A stretch of DNA of 64,000 nt from Laetiporus sulphureus 93-53 (taxonomy: Eukaryota; Basidiomycota; Agaricomycetes; Polyporales; Laetiporaceae), in assembly GCF_001632365.1 (NCBI RefSeq), contig NW_024468522.1, positions 306,159 to 370,158 on the forward strand, read 5' to 3'. The translations under genes and the position numbers were made by a program. The notes beneath the pieces were generated by a model. It made no database searches. It saw only the letters and a program-made list of their open reading frames with translations, and was not told the origin of the DNA. Positions within the stretch are counted from its first letter, which is position 1. Every line of letters begins with the position of its first letter. Of this stretch, positions 42,667 to 55,900 are shown in pieces.

Positions 42667-43989
42667 CTACCGCCGATACCAGGACGGTTTCGTATGGTGC
42701 CTGAACTCTCTGTTTTCATCGTGACCGTTCAGCCACATCAAACAGAGTCTGCTCCGCCCCGCCTGCACCCTGACCAAGCTTTGCAAAAGTGCTTCAACGA
42801 ATTCCGCCACCCATGGCATTGGTTCGTCACAATCGCATCTTATCCATACGGTCAAAATCAACCGCGGGTGTGTATACACAATTCGCGCCAGGGCGGCATC
42901 AAGCTGCTCACAAGGCATTCTTGTGATATCCGACTCTCTTGTCGTAAAAAACGTGATGTCGATCGATCGCAACCTGGTGTGCATTGGCTGGATGTCAGCA
43001 AGGATTGAGAGCAGACTCCGCCAGCCACTGGGGAACGACCAGGATACGTCCAGGACATAGATGGAGACCAGGTTCGGATTGTGCGCCAACGCCGCTTTTT
43101 GACCATCTGATGTAGCGGGCAAGGTTTGTCGCATGGGCAACAAAATGATGAGAAGATGCTTCAGACGTTCACCAGATGCGCGCAATAGGCCTTGGGCATC
43201 GCCCGTCTTGAGGAAATTCACTGAGGTCAGATTTTCGCATGCAGTAATCGCCAATCGACGTGCGCGCAGCTTCAAACTGCCTTGCAGCAGCCATTCGAGT
43301 ACGGGGTCTGACTCGCGGACACTAGATTGGAAAATGTCGATCAGGATCGATCTCGGGATGACTGTTGGAGAATGGGTGTGCGAGCCATCGGACTGCGAGG
43401 TTATCCAGAGCTTCAGGGACGAGAGCGAGGGGCATACGCAGATGAATCGCTGCAGGCTTATGACGTCATTTAGGGTGCCGATGTTCAGGTGAAGGGCCTT
43501 CACCATGGGTAGTACCGGCCACGTAGTCGCCTCTGTGGAAGAGTAACAATTGGCATCCCACACGGAATAACGGAGGGTGAGCTCCTCCAGTCGGCCGAGA
43601 GATGCCAGCATTCGAGGCATGAAGGTGGGTATTGGTCGGAAGGGACTGTCGAGGTCACTCCAAAGCAAGAACAGCCGGCGGACGCAGAGCGCCAGCGCAT
43701 CTCCTGAGTGCAGAATCACATCCTGAAACGCGATGCGCTGCAGGTTGTTGCTGATACGGACGGAATGAAATAGATGTCTCCGCGTCGTGGGGAGCCATTC
43801 TCGCGTGACGAGGCTGCAGACCTTGAGGGTCTTGTGGTCATCCCATAGGTAATCGAGTATGTAGTCGCATATTTTGGGGGGCAGACGTGGCGATGGGAGA
43901 CTCTGACAGTGGTCCATGTCAGCGATGGAAGACTTGAACATACTGCCAGAGCGAACGGAGGTATCAGCACACAGACTCCACGGAGGCAT
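42667..43989 (-). CDS. F-box protein, array copy 5
   Basis: ATG 43989 (MPPWSLCADTSVRSGSMFKSS); 440 codons, intronless, frame intact. F-box at about residues 36-76 (LPPKICDYILDYLWDDHK, CSLVTREWLPTTRRHLF); the usual LPTE is LPPK here. The LRR-like body (MLASLGRLEELTLRY, VCPSLSSLKLWITSQ, VLEWLLQGSLKLRARRL, LRASGERLKHLLIIL, AHNPNLVSIYVLDVSW, LRSIDITFFT) ends in RSRLCLMWLNGHDENRE. Closest to copy 4 in the LWITSQSDGSHTHSPTVI and LLRASGERLKHLLI stretches. Copy 5 therefore serves as the intact reference for the frameshift in copy 4. Confidence 0.8.
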   Translation of the reverse strand: MPPWSLCADTSVRSGSMFKSSIADMDHCQSLPSPRLPPKICDYILDYLWDDHKTLKVCSLVTREWLPTTRRHLFHSVRISNNLQRIAFQDVILHSGDALALCVRRLFLLWSDLDSPFRPIPTFMPRMLASLGRLEELTLRYSVWDANCYSSTEATTWPVLPMVKALHLNIGTLNDVISLQRFICVCPSLSSLKLWITSQSDGSHTHSPTVIPRSILIDIFQSSVRESDPVLEWLLQGSLKLRARRLAITACENLTSVNFLKTGDAQGLLRASGERLKHLLIILLPMRQTLPATSDGQKAALAHNPNLVSIYVLDVSWSFPSGWRSLLSILADIQPMHTRLRSIDITFFTTRESDITRMPCEQLDAALARIVYTHPRLILTVWIRCDCDEPMPWVAEFVEALLQSLVRVQAGRSRLCLMWLNGHDENREFRHHTKPSWYRR

Positions 43990-44183
43990 CTTCAACACTA
44001 ACAAACGAGCTCCCGCACATGCGACTGTTCGATATATAGCGACAAGCCTCAGGTGCGGCAGGTCTCTGGCTCACTGTGAACGTGCGGGAGCTGTGAGTTG
44101 AACGAGGTCTGAGGCGAACGGTCGTCTACCAGATCCATCATCCATCGAATCACACGTGGTGCATGCTTGCAATTGGCACCCCG

Positions 44184-44560
44184 GCCGGCATCAGGAAACT
44201 TCGAATATCTCCTTTTTGACTTGTTCTCTCTGGCTTTGGCCCGACTTTCTTGATCTTACTGTCTTTTTTGATGATGGCAAGCGGATAATGTTGACTTTCC
44301 CGGCCAGCCCGCTGCGCGGCCAGGAGTTCGGGAGTCGCCTGCTCTCTAGAAGATGGCTCCACGGGGCCAAACCGATGGCCCGTCCCATTGTAGCCGCGCC
44401 CTATTATATACACGCGCGCTACTACTCTCCCACGCCGGTGGCGCAGGTCGCACCGGGGCCTCTCACATCTGCGCTCCATGCCCAGATTCCAACAGATAAA
44501 AGTGTCATAAGCCGGATATGACTTTTCCGGATGCGAGCCTTATCAAAGATGAGTAGTCGA
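44184..44560. other. Foreign segment of about 375 bp in spacer of unit 6
   Basis: Array sequence stops after GTGCATGCTTGCAATTGGCACCCC and resumes at AAAGCAACTGTTGCTTCAAAC. In the other units these two points are only about 30-50 bp apart. The inserted DNA has no match elsewhere in the window that I can see. It contains a TATA-like TATTATATACAC at about 44,403 and GC-rich stretches, but no convincing gene. No target-site duplication was found. Confidence 0.5.
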
Positions 44561-44869
44561 AAAGCAACTGTTGCTTCAAACTTAGCAATGCATATGATAG
44601 AGCTCATGCCAGAGGAGGTCGAGGAGGTGCGCAAGTTGCAATCTCCCAGAATTTTTGGTATAATCTGTTTCGCATGAAAAAGCTGTCCCAATCGACAATA
44701 TTCCTTAAAATTGTGGGTCAAGGCCCTGCGACTCACGCACAGGTGGAAGGCAAGTCGATGAAATCTACGAACCGGATAGCCCGAAGCACGTAACAAGGAA
44801 AGTCCGAAAAACTGATGTACATAGAAGGTGTTGCCAAGGAGGAAAGTTGGATGAACGGGCCCTGCCGCA

Positions 44870-46141
44870 TCACCACTGCCAATACCAGGACGGTTTCGTA
44901 CGGTGACCTAACTCTCTGATCTCATCGTAACCGTTCAGCCACATCAAACAGAGTCTGCCCGGTCCCGCCTGCACCCTGACCAAGCCTTGCAAAAGCACTT
45001 TGACGAACTCCGCCAGCCATGGCGCGGGTATACGAAGGTTGCAGGTTATCCATATGGTGAAGATCAACCGCGGGTGGGTATCCGCAATTCGCGCCAGGGC
45101 GGCATCAAGCTGCTCACAAAGCGAAATTGTGGAATCCGGCTTGAATGCCGCAACTAACGTGATGTCGATTGACTGCAGCTTAGTGTGCATTGGCTCGATA
45201 TCGGCAAGGACTGAGAACAGGCCCAGCCAGCCATCGTTGACGGAAAAACCACACCATACGCTCGACACGTAGATCGAGACTAGGTTCGGATTGTGCGCCA
45301 ACGCCGAAGCTTGTTGCCCATCTGGTGAACCGGGAGAGATCGTTTCTGGCCACTCGACGATAAGATGCTCCAGACATTCACCACATGCGCGCAACAGGGC
45401 TTGGGCGTCGCCTGTCCTGAAAAAATTGACTGCGGTCGGAGTTGGAGTAAGGTCGGGTACAATTATTGCCAGTCGACGTATGCGCAGCTTCAGACCGCCC
45501 TGCAGCAACCATCTCAGTATGGGGTCTGACTCGCAGACATGGTATTGAAAAGTCTCGATTACTATCGATCTCGAGATGACCATTGTAGGATGGGTGTGCG
45601 AGCTGTCGCACTTTGAGGTTTGCGTTATCCAGAGCTTCAGGGAGGAGAGCGAGGGACATGCGCAGATGAATCGCTGCAGACGTACGACGTCGTTGACGAT
45701 GTCGATGCGCAGGCGAAGAGTCTTCACCACAGGCAGTATCGGCCACGTTATAGTCTCTGCGGAAGAGCTACAATTGTCCAACATGTAAACACGGAGGGTG
45801 AGCTTCTCCAGCCGGCCGAGAGATGCCAGCATTCGAGGCACGAAGGTGGGTTTTGGGACGGGATTAATGCCACGCTGGCCGAGGTACCAAACCAAGAACA
45901 GCTGGCGGACGCAGAACGCCAGCGCGTCTCCTGAGTGCATAATCATTTCCGCAAATGTGACGACCCGCAGGTTGATGATAAAGACGAAAGAGAAAAGATG
46001 TTTCCGAGTCGTGGGGAGCCATTCTCGCGTGACGCGGCTGCAGACCTTGAGGGTCTCGTGGTCGTCCCATAGGTGATCGAGTATGTAGTCGCATATTTCG
46101 GTGGGCAGACATGGCGATGAGAGACTCGGATGGTGATCCAT
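44870..46141 (-). CDS. F-box protein, array copy 6
   Basis: 423 codons, intronless, frame intact, ATG 46141 (MDHHPSLSSPCLP). The upstream leader homologous to MPxLCADTSVRSG exists but is out of frame, so this later ATG is the likely start. F-box at about residues 11-52 (LPTEICDYILDHLWDDHE, CSRVTREWLPTTRKHLF). Body: MLASLGRLEKLTLRVYML, ACPSLSSLKLWITQTS, LRWLLQGGLKLRIRRL, LLRACGECLEHLIVEW, AHNPNLVSIYVSSVWCGF, LQSIDITLVAAFKPD. End GRLCLMWLNGYDEIRELG. It lacks the DDGPLNDG-type loop present in copies 2 and 3. Outermost copy on the right side of the array. Confidence 0.8.
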   Translation of the reverse strand: MDHHPSLSSPCLPTEICDYILDHLWDDHETLKVCSRVTREWLPTTRKHLFSFVFIINLRVVTFAEMIMHSGDALAFCVRQLFLVWYLGQRGINPVPKPTFVPRMLASLGRLEKLTLRVYMLDNCSSSAETITWPILPVVKTLRLRIDIVNDVVRLQRFICACPSLSSLKLWITQTSKCDSSHTHPTMVISRSIVIETFQYHVCESDPILRWLLQGGLKLRIRRLAIIVPDLTPTPTAVNFFRTGDAQALLRACGECLEHLIVEWPETISPGSPDGQQASALAHNPNLVSIYVSSVWCGFSVNDGWLGLFSVLADIEPMHTKLQSIDITLVAAFKPDSTISLCEQLDAALARIADTHPRLIFTIWITCNLRIPAPWLAEFVKVLLQGLVRVQAGPGRLCLMWLNGYDEIRELGHRTKPSWYWQW

Positions 46142-46840
46142 GTCGGCGATAGAGGACTCGGAGGGAGTGTGCTGCCAGAGTGAAAGTATGATCAGTACAC
46201 AGACGCTGGGGCATCTTCAACACTAATTGACTCACGAGCTCTCTCACATGCAACTGTTCGATAAGTAGTGACTCAGGTCCGGCAGGTCCCTGGCTCACTG
46301 CGAACGTACGCGAGTTGTGGAACGAGGTGGACGGTCGTCTACCAAATCTATGGCCTATTATATCAACGATGCGATGGGTACAAGATGTTGAATTGCACGA
46401 GAACCGTCGCACTATGCCTATATAGTATTACTAATCCGAACGCACGACACCATAACAAGTCATGGTAAACATGATCGGGTATGCAAGTACTTTAGTGCAT
46501 GAGCTAGTTATAATACTAATGTATTCTTCATGCTGGTGGCAAACCATGGAAAAATCTTAATACACACTAGGTCTTGCTAGACCATCTGAGGATTTCGCGT
46601 GATATGAGAGAATGTCCCGTTCATGCATGCATGAAGCTTGAGCTTGAAGCTTGACTTAAGTCTCGGAAGCCACCGAGCACTTTATGCAATGCTACCTTTA
46701 GCTACTTCAGCTATATAAAGCGACATATGTCATCTTAATTGAACACCGAACCCGGCCCCTTACCTCCGCAAACGTCAAGTTAATGTATATGCCCCAAAAC
46801 ATCCTACGAACGTGGCGCGTCGAACGCGACATAAATTGAG

Positions 46841-46855
46841 TCACGTGATCGTGTC
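46841..46855. promoter_or_regulatory. E-box-containing 15-bp direct repeat, distal copy
   Basis: TCACGTGATCGTGTC, identical to 47006-47020 and in the same orientation. The core CACGTG is a bHLH-type binding site. It lies 318 bp before the helicase ATG. Confidence 0.4.
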
Positions 46856-47005
46856 TTTTAGAACATACAATTTATATTCCGCGTTTTGAACCAAAGACAA
46901 ATAGCGGCCAGGTAATGAGTGGGACGCGTTGGGTGCAATGGTGTGGTCGTATAGGCACTTAGGCAAGGCAAGCAGAATAGATGATGGTTTACTTTCGGGA
47001 GGTAA

Positions 47006-47020
47006 TCACGTGATCGTGTC
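47006..47020. promoter_or_regulatory. E-box-containing 15-bp direct repeat, proximal copy
   Basis: TCACGTGATCGTGTC, second copy, 152 bp before the helicase ATG at 47173 and 165 bp from the first copy (start to start). Confidence 0.4.
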
Positions 47021-47172
47021 AGATCCTCTAGTGACTGTTAAGGTCGCGTTCGGACTGCCGCCATGTTGTTCTGAACATAGTCAGAACTCCAGTCTCACTT
47101 GAGTGCTATTTTATCACTGCTTATTCAAACCCGTCGAAGGAAAATCCGGATGAAACACCTGTCTTATTGACG

Positions 47173-50450
<3,278 letters not shown>

Positions 50451-50599
50451 CAGCTGTACAGAATATCGTCACTATCACATCTGGTGCGACCAGGAACACA
50501 AGGATATATACTACCGCTCTGGGCAGAGGTCATAATAGTAATCATCAATAAAGTTACATATCAAAGACTCCAAATGCCATATTCAACGTGGCGGGATGC

Positions 50600-52383
50600 T
50601 TATTGCATCACCGGCTGGGATTCTAGGTTTGTCTTAGGACGCTTCAATGCTGAGCGAATGGGTGGCTTGGGTATCAATCGATGCTCCATGTCGATGCGCA
50701 CGCCCTCCTCGTTCATCCACCCGGTGTGTGGCTCAGGGTATCCCTGAAGCGCAGGTGAGTATCTAGCATCATGAGGCAAGGGCGAGGAACGCACGATGAG
50801 ATCTGGGGGGTATTCCATGCCAGCTTCGGGGGGCTTAAACCTCCCAGCGTTAGTCCACAGCTGGTCTCTGTGATATCGTAAGCACTGAGCACTTGAAGAA
50901 CTATTGACAACTCACCCGCGGCGGTTGAACCATCCTGTACGACGCTCGCTTTGTGGTAGGGGGCACGGACACATCAAATCTTCCGTCCATCGCACGCATC
51001 GCTTAGTTGCAACTACCAGAGCTCCCTCCGAGGGCGATTTTGCCAAAGCAGACGCATGGGGCACGTTGCCGTTTGTGGTCGATGGCATTGCAGATGGCAA
51101 CGAGGAGGAAACGGCCACGTTGGATGTACGCCCATCAGTTACGGCTGAAGAGCCGAGTGCATCGTGATAGCCTGCGCCGCTGGCAGTCCTCTGCATAAAG
51201 AGAGATCGGGCCATGCCTGGAGTGACAGGAAGGGCCCTGGCTTGAGTTGCGACCTGCGGAGGAAAGTGCGGAGAGGGTTCAACGTTGTCACCTGCCCTGG
51301 GTAGTAGGGGTAAGGCGGGTGTAGGGCGAGAGCCGGATGGGACGTTATGTCTGTACTGCTGAACAGGGCTCGTGGTAGCCACGTTCTGCTCATCTGCAGA
51401 GGTCCTCGTGCGGGTGATATTCCGAGTAGTGCTTATACGCTCATCGGAGTATCTTCTTGCCGCCTGCGAAAGTAGGGGTGTTGCATACGTGCGCCTCATC
51501 GCGTCTTCCCTCGCTTCGGGGTTTCGTAGTGTCAGTGCTGTTCCTATGTCAGCCTCGTCACCGACGCAGGTGTCACTATCGCTCTCGTTTTCGAGGAGGA
51601 TATCAGCAGGAATGGCAGCGGTGGAACCCAGTCTCGGCGTAACGCTGGGCGGCTCAAAATTCGCTGTTTCGCTGCGACTGGCGCTAGGTAGCCCAGGAGG
51701 TAGCACACGAGATCCGTCCGGCGTGATGCGTACCCAATCCGAAGACGACGCCGACCTAGGGAGCGGTGGACGAGTGACGCTCGCTGGATGATAGACAGAG
51801 AGGGCGGTCGTCTCTAAGGTCTCCGTGCTGCTGCTGGCGCGCGTCGAAGAGACCTCCAGATAAGCGAAATCGGTGAGCTCTGAGTGGAACTCAAGATCCG
51901 AACTTGACGAAGACGGCGAGCTGCTCGAGTCGTCAGATGCAGAGGTGAACGAACGCTCATAGATGAACATGTCATTGGTGACCGTCGGGTATATCCCGTA
52001 CGGTTTGGGTTTGGACCGTTTCGGTTCAAGCGGACGCTCGTTAACTGGGAGCACGGGACGATATGTCACAGCGCCGCTCTGCGACGGTTTTCTCTCGAAA
52101 TTAGGAGGGGAAGTCTTCCTCGGTGGAAGGGGTCGAAACGATGCTGCATCGACCTTTCCTCCTACATTCTGCGGAGCCGGTACAGATGGTCCAGCGCTCT
52201 TAAAGACTTGGACAGAGAAACCTCGGGGAAGTTCAAAGTACTGAGGGCAATGAGATCCTCAGACATAGTTGCGCAGAATACGATACTCACTTTGGAGGGA
52301 AAGTCATTCCGCATGCTCTTATGGGGTTTAATAGCGTCGAAGCCCAGCGACGAGAACATGTTGCACACGGAGTCAAGTCTCAT
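50600..52383 (-). CDS. Conserved basidiomycete protein of unknown function
   Basis: Reading from ATG 52383: MRLDSVCNMFSSLGFDAI and MRNDFPSK. After an intron (GTGAGT...CCTCAG), YFELPRGFSVQVFKSAGP leads into a long exon of about 400 codons that is mostly Ser/Thr/Pro-rich and probably disordered. The ends are conserved in character: the exon begins SKPKPYGIYPTVTNDMFIYE and closes with VVATKRCVRWTEDLMCPCP and RRTGWFNRRG. A final exon gives DQLWTNAGRFKPPEAGMEYP, then HTGWMNEEGVRIDMEHRLIP and RSALKRPKTNLES, stop at 50600. About 550 residues. The ordered N- and C-terminal blocks around a disordered middle suggest a scaffold or adaptor, but I do not recognise the family. The 3' end lies 150 bp from the convergent RecQ-like gene. 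Confidence 0.7.
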
Positions 52384-52974
52384 CAATTGTCTTGCCAGTT
52401 TATATGGGGGGCTGGGGAGCGTGTCCGCCTTGACATGAGGTTTTCATCTAACTCGCTTGCTCGCTAGCCGATTGGTCTATGCCTGCAGGTGGACAGGAAC
52501 TCGTGGAAGGTGGTACTGTGAAGGATTAGTCCTACTAAGAATCGGATCGCGAGCCTCGATCCCTAACGCATCAACGATGAAGGAACTCGATCGAATGACG
52601 GAACCGACCTCGCTCTCGTCATAGCGGAAGAATTCGAAGTGACACCATAGATGTCAATACGACGATCCGGCATGATCAGCGCTACTTCTCCACAGGGCGC
52701 CATTGCGCCTGCGCTCATTGTAGATGGACGAGGGCTTAGTGCAAAAATTTGCAGCAAGTAATGGCGTGGCATGCATGCGGCTGACCGTGATAAACATTTG
52801 TGAAGAGAATTAATAGCTCCGGAAATGCAGGCAACCGCGAGGAACGGAACTAGAGAGGAAACGTTGCATCAAGGTGGCTCCTGATTACAAGCGCTTGGGA
52901 CAACCACACTCTGCCAACGATGAGAACACGATACGATTATCATAGATACAGCAGTAAGAATAAACGCCATACAA
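52384..52974. other. Intergenic region
   Basis: About 590 bp between the start of the unknown protein (-) and the end of CFT1 (-). It should contain the promoter of the former and the 3' UTR of the latter. No gene, tRNA or repeat was recognised. Confidence 0.4.
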
Positions 52975-55900
52975 TCACCATGCCCCATATAATCGCAGCC
53001 AATCCTTCAGAACAGTCGTTCTTTCGGTGCCAATCTGGCGAGTAACCTCATTTTGACGTACAATCGGAAGATCTTCGAAGGTTGCTAAGAGGCTACCATC
53101 CAGAATACCTTTTGAGAGAGGCTTCGAGACATAGTCGTTCCTTACTATCCTGTGAAAGACGTGACTCAGAGTTCGGTGTGAGGCACTACCATATGGACTT
53201 ACCGGAAAGCTTTCGGGTTCAACCCTGCCACATGTTGCACGTTACGAGTTAGCTGCCCCTGGAGCAGATGTAACCGCTTCGAGGTCGTCTCATCCACGTA
53301 TGTGTACGATATCAAAGAGCCGTCGATGGAGCCTGTAGAGCGCTGTCTGGGTCTCGAGGTGTAATTATGCAACGAAAGCCATACCGCATAGAAGCTTGGC
53401 TTGGGGTATGTCCATGTCCTTGTTCGGCCTGTGAGCTATCAGTATTGATGTACGGGATTCCACTTGTCCATGAAACTCGCTGCGCCGCAACAGGTGTTGG
53501 CCACCTCTGGAATCAGGATCTATTTGACCAGAACGGACTTCAGAAAGACAGGCAATCGCGGAATACGACACTTGCCATGAGGATCATACTCGAATATCCT
53601 GACAACACCTTCTTCATCGCCAACGAGTAATGAGACGCGATTATCAGCAAAGAAGAGATCAGCGTTAGTCACGCAGGCATGATAAGGGTCCTTCCCAAGA
53701 ACAACTAGCTTATAGGGGTGCTCCTGCTCGGCTGCCATTGAGTACTTCAGCGCGGCATTAGAATTGGGCCACACCTGAAAAGCAACGAACCAGATGCTCT
53801 TGACGGCATCTCCAAGCACCAAAAGGTTCTTGACGGCACGTAGCGAAGTGACATAAACGCCAACGTCGAGGAAAGCGACGCCAACTAATCGCTCATCCAA
53901 ATCAAGTGCGCGAACAAAGATCTGAAAAATAGCGTGAGATTGCTACTGCGGATCGCATCTTCCGACGAGTGTACCTTTTGGCCCATCGATGAGACCAAGT
54001 AATTGTCCATGCCGCACAGGGCCGTGACAGGGCCTTTGGCATCATCCCGACATTTCAGCTTCAGCCTATGCCATCGCTTTTGAGCAGACTTCGGATCAGG
54101 TACGACTTCTACGATCTCGAAAATGTATGACTGAAAGACAATATCAGTATGAACTCTTACTGTGAAGCTGAGAAACCAACCGCTCCGGTGATAGCTAGAT
54201 CCTCCCCACGATTGATGGTCGTCCCAACAGCGATGAAGTCTTTGACTCCACTTTCCGTGCTTGCAGTTTCCAATGTGACACAGTCGATACAATTGACGAA
54301 CTCATTTTGGGCGAACTCATGGCTGAGATTGTCATGTCACATGTGTATATCAAGTAACCTAGCTTACTTACCCATCCATCACAACCCAACCGTCAGGGGT
54401 GATGAGCTCCAATGTAGAACATTCGCAAGTCGGAAATGAGATATTGCCAGCTGACAACGCTAGATAGATTAATATCCAGCCATCGGCTAACACCTTCAAC
54501 TCACCATCAGGCTCCCAGACGATGTTCCCATCATCGTCATACGAGGCAAACTTGGATTGTCGAGAGGCGGCAGCGACAATCAAAGATGTAGATGAATCGA
54601 AGATGACATTTGTATATGGTCTCGGCCGTGGGACAACCCTGGACGGCAGGTGCCCGTCAAGCTGGATGTCTGACATCCACTCCATGAGGCTGGGCCCCTG
54701 CAAATGTGCCATTAGACGTAATTTAGCTGAAGAGAAGGTGCCATCAACCAAAGTCCTCACCTCTTCCGAGTACAGAAGGAAGTCGCCCCTCGACTCCCAA
54801 ACGGAAGACGCAGTGATAGCGTGTACGACAGCATGCCCTGAGGGAAATACTCTTACGCCTCCTTTGTCTGTCGACAGGATCCAGCATGGGTGATCGCCGG
54901 TGAAGAATACTCCAGAGAACGTCTGCCCAGGTGCAGGAGACGATACAAAAGGAATCAGCTGCCTCGTAATCCTCTTAACTTCGGCCAATACTGATCTCTC
55001 CATCTCCTCTGTGTGCTGTATGTCGAACGCTCGGGAAAGCACTTTGACAAATTTGACCATGAGTGTGCATGCCCGACTTGCAGGAAGGGGGTCGATCGGC
55101 GGTGGCGCGGGAAGCGCTTCGTATATGGCAAGCTGTCCAGAGCGCAGGAACACCTGTTACGCAACAAGCTGAAATTCATTCGGACGACGCTGACTGCCTC
55201 GTGACATACCATGAGATGTAGGCGAGGCGATGACTCGCCTAGCGGGGCCACTACGATCTGCTCTATGTCCAGTTCCTGAGGCTTGCGAGGGGGTTCCTGC
55301 GGAAGCGAAGGGGCAGGAGGATCAAGCGAGTCTGTCAAAACGGGCTCCAACATGACGGCCAGAGCGGTCGAGAAGGCAAGTGAGAGCTTCGGAAGTGTCC
55401 ATATCTGCACCGATCTGGGTGAGTCGCAGGGAATGCCCACTGACCAAGGTAACATTACCTCTATGACGCCTTGTGGACGGCATAGTATGAGCCATTGGCT
55501 CTTGTTTCCGGCATTCATGGCTGCCTGCAATGTAGAGGTCACGTTCTCGGAGCCGGGGGCTTGCGTGTTGACTTGCGTCTGGAAAATTCCAGTGTTGTCT
55601 GTGAAGAAGCCTCCAGCCAGATATTTGGACGTCTACCATGCAGGTGTGAGGTTGTTGGGCAAAGGTCAAAGCCGATATGACAAACCTTTTCACCCATAGG
55701 AGACATGTCTTTCCGTCTGATCTTACCACGCTCGATCTCACCGATGAAGAGCCCGATCGAGTCGTCTTCTCGGATGATCAGCACGAAAGGGTCGCATATA
55801 CTACAATACCTGATCTTCGGTCGAGGAACGTTACCGTCCCAATCCTTGATACTTTGTCGTTCCGAACCATCTAAGGTAATTGTAAGCAAAGGTATGAAAA

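Larger units (their letters stand above)
30255..46141. repeat. Tandem segmental array: F-box genes with aldo/keto reductase 3' ends
   Basis: Six F-box copies on the minus strand (ends near 31.5, 34.9, 37.7, 40.5, 42.7 and 44.9 kb). Downstream of all but the fifth lies a flank of about 270 bp containing a block like GAGAGCATGCTATCTGGAAT and another like GTGGGACAAGGCCCTGCGAC (the reductase 3' side). The third to fifth copies also share a spacer of several hundred bp starting near ATTGGCGCCC with GTTGCTTCAAACTTGCGTAT. The unit is thus composite, about 2.7-3 kb, and was copied head-to-tail. The fifth copy has lost the reductase-tail segment, and the second and sixth spacers carry foreign insertions. 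Copies differ by many substitutions and small indels, so the duplications are not all recent. Confidence 0.8.
46142..47172. promoter_or_regulatory. Divergent intergenic region, F-box copy 6 / RecQ-like helicase
   Basis: About 1 kb. It contains a run of alternating AAGCTTGAGCTTGAAGCTTGA (46633-46653) and a TATA-like TATATAAA at 46713-46720. It also contains two identical 15-bp direct repeats, TCACGTGATCGTGTC, at 46841-46855 and 47006-47020. Each holds a palindromic CACGTG E-box, the binding site of bHLH factors such as Cbf1 or Pho4 relatives. The nearer one is about 150 bp before the helicase ATG. Confidence 0.45.

Noticed and set aside
52440..52560. tRNA-like paired segments (GGATCGCGAGCCTCGATCC)
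   Set aside because: No T-loop GTTCRANNC and no acceptor/anticodon arms of the right spacing.
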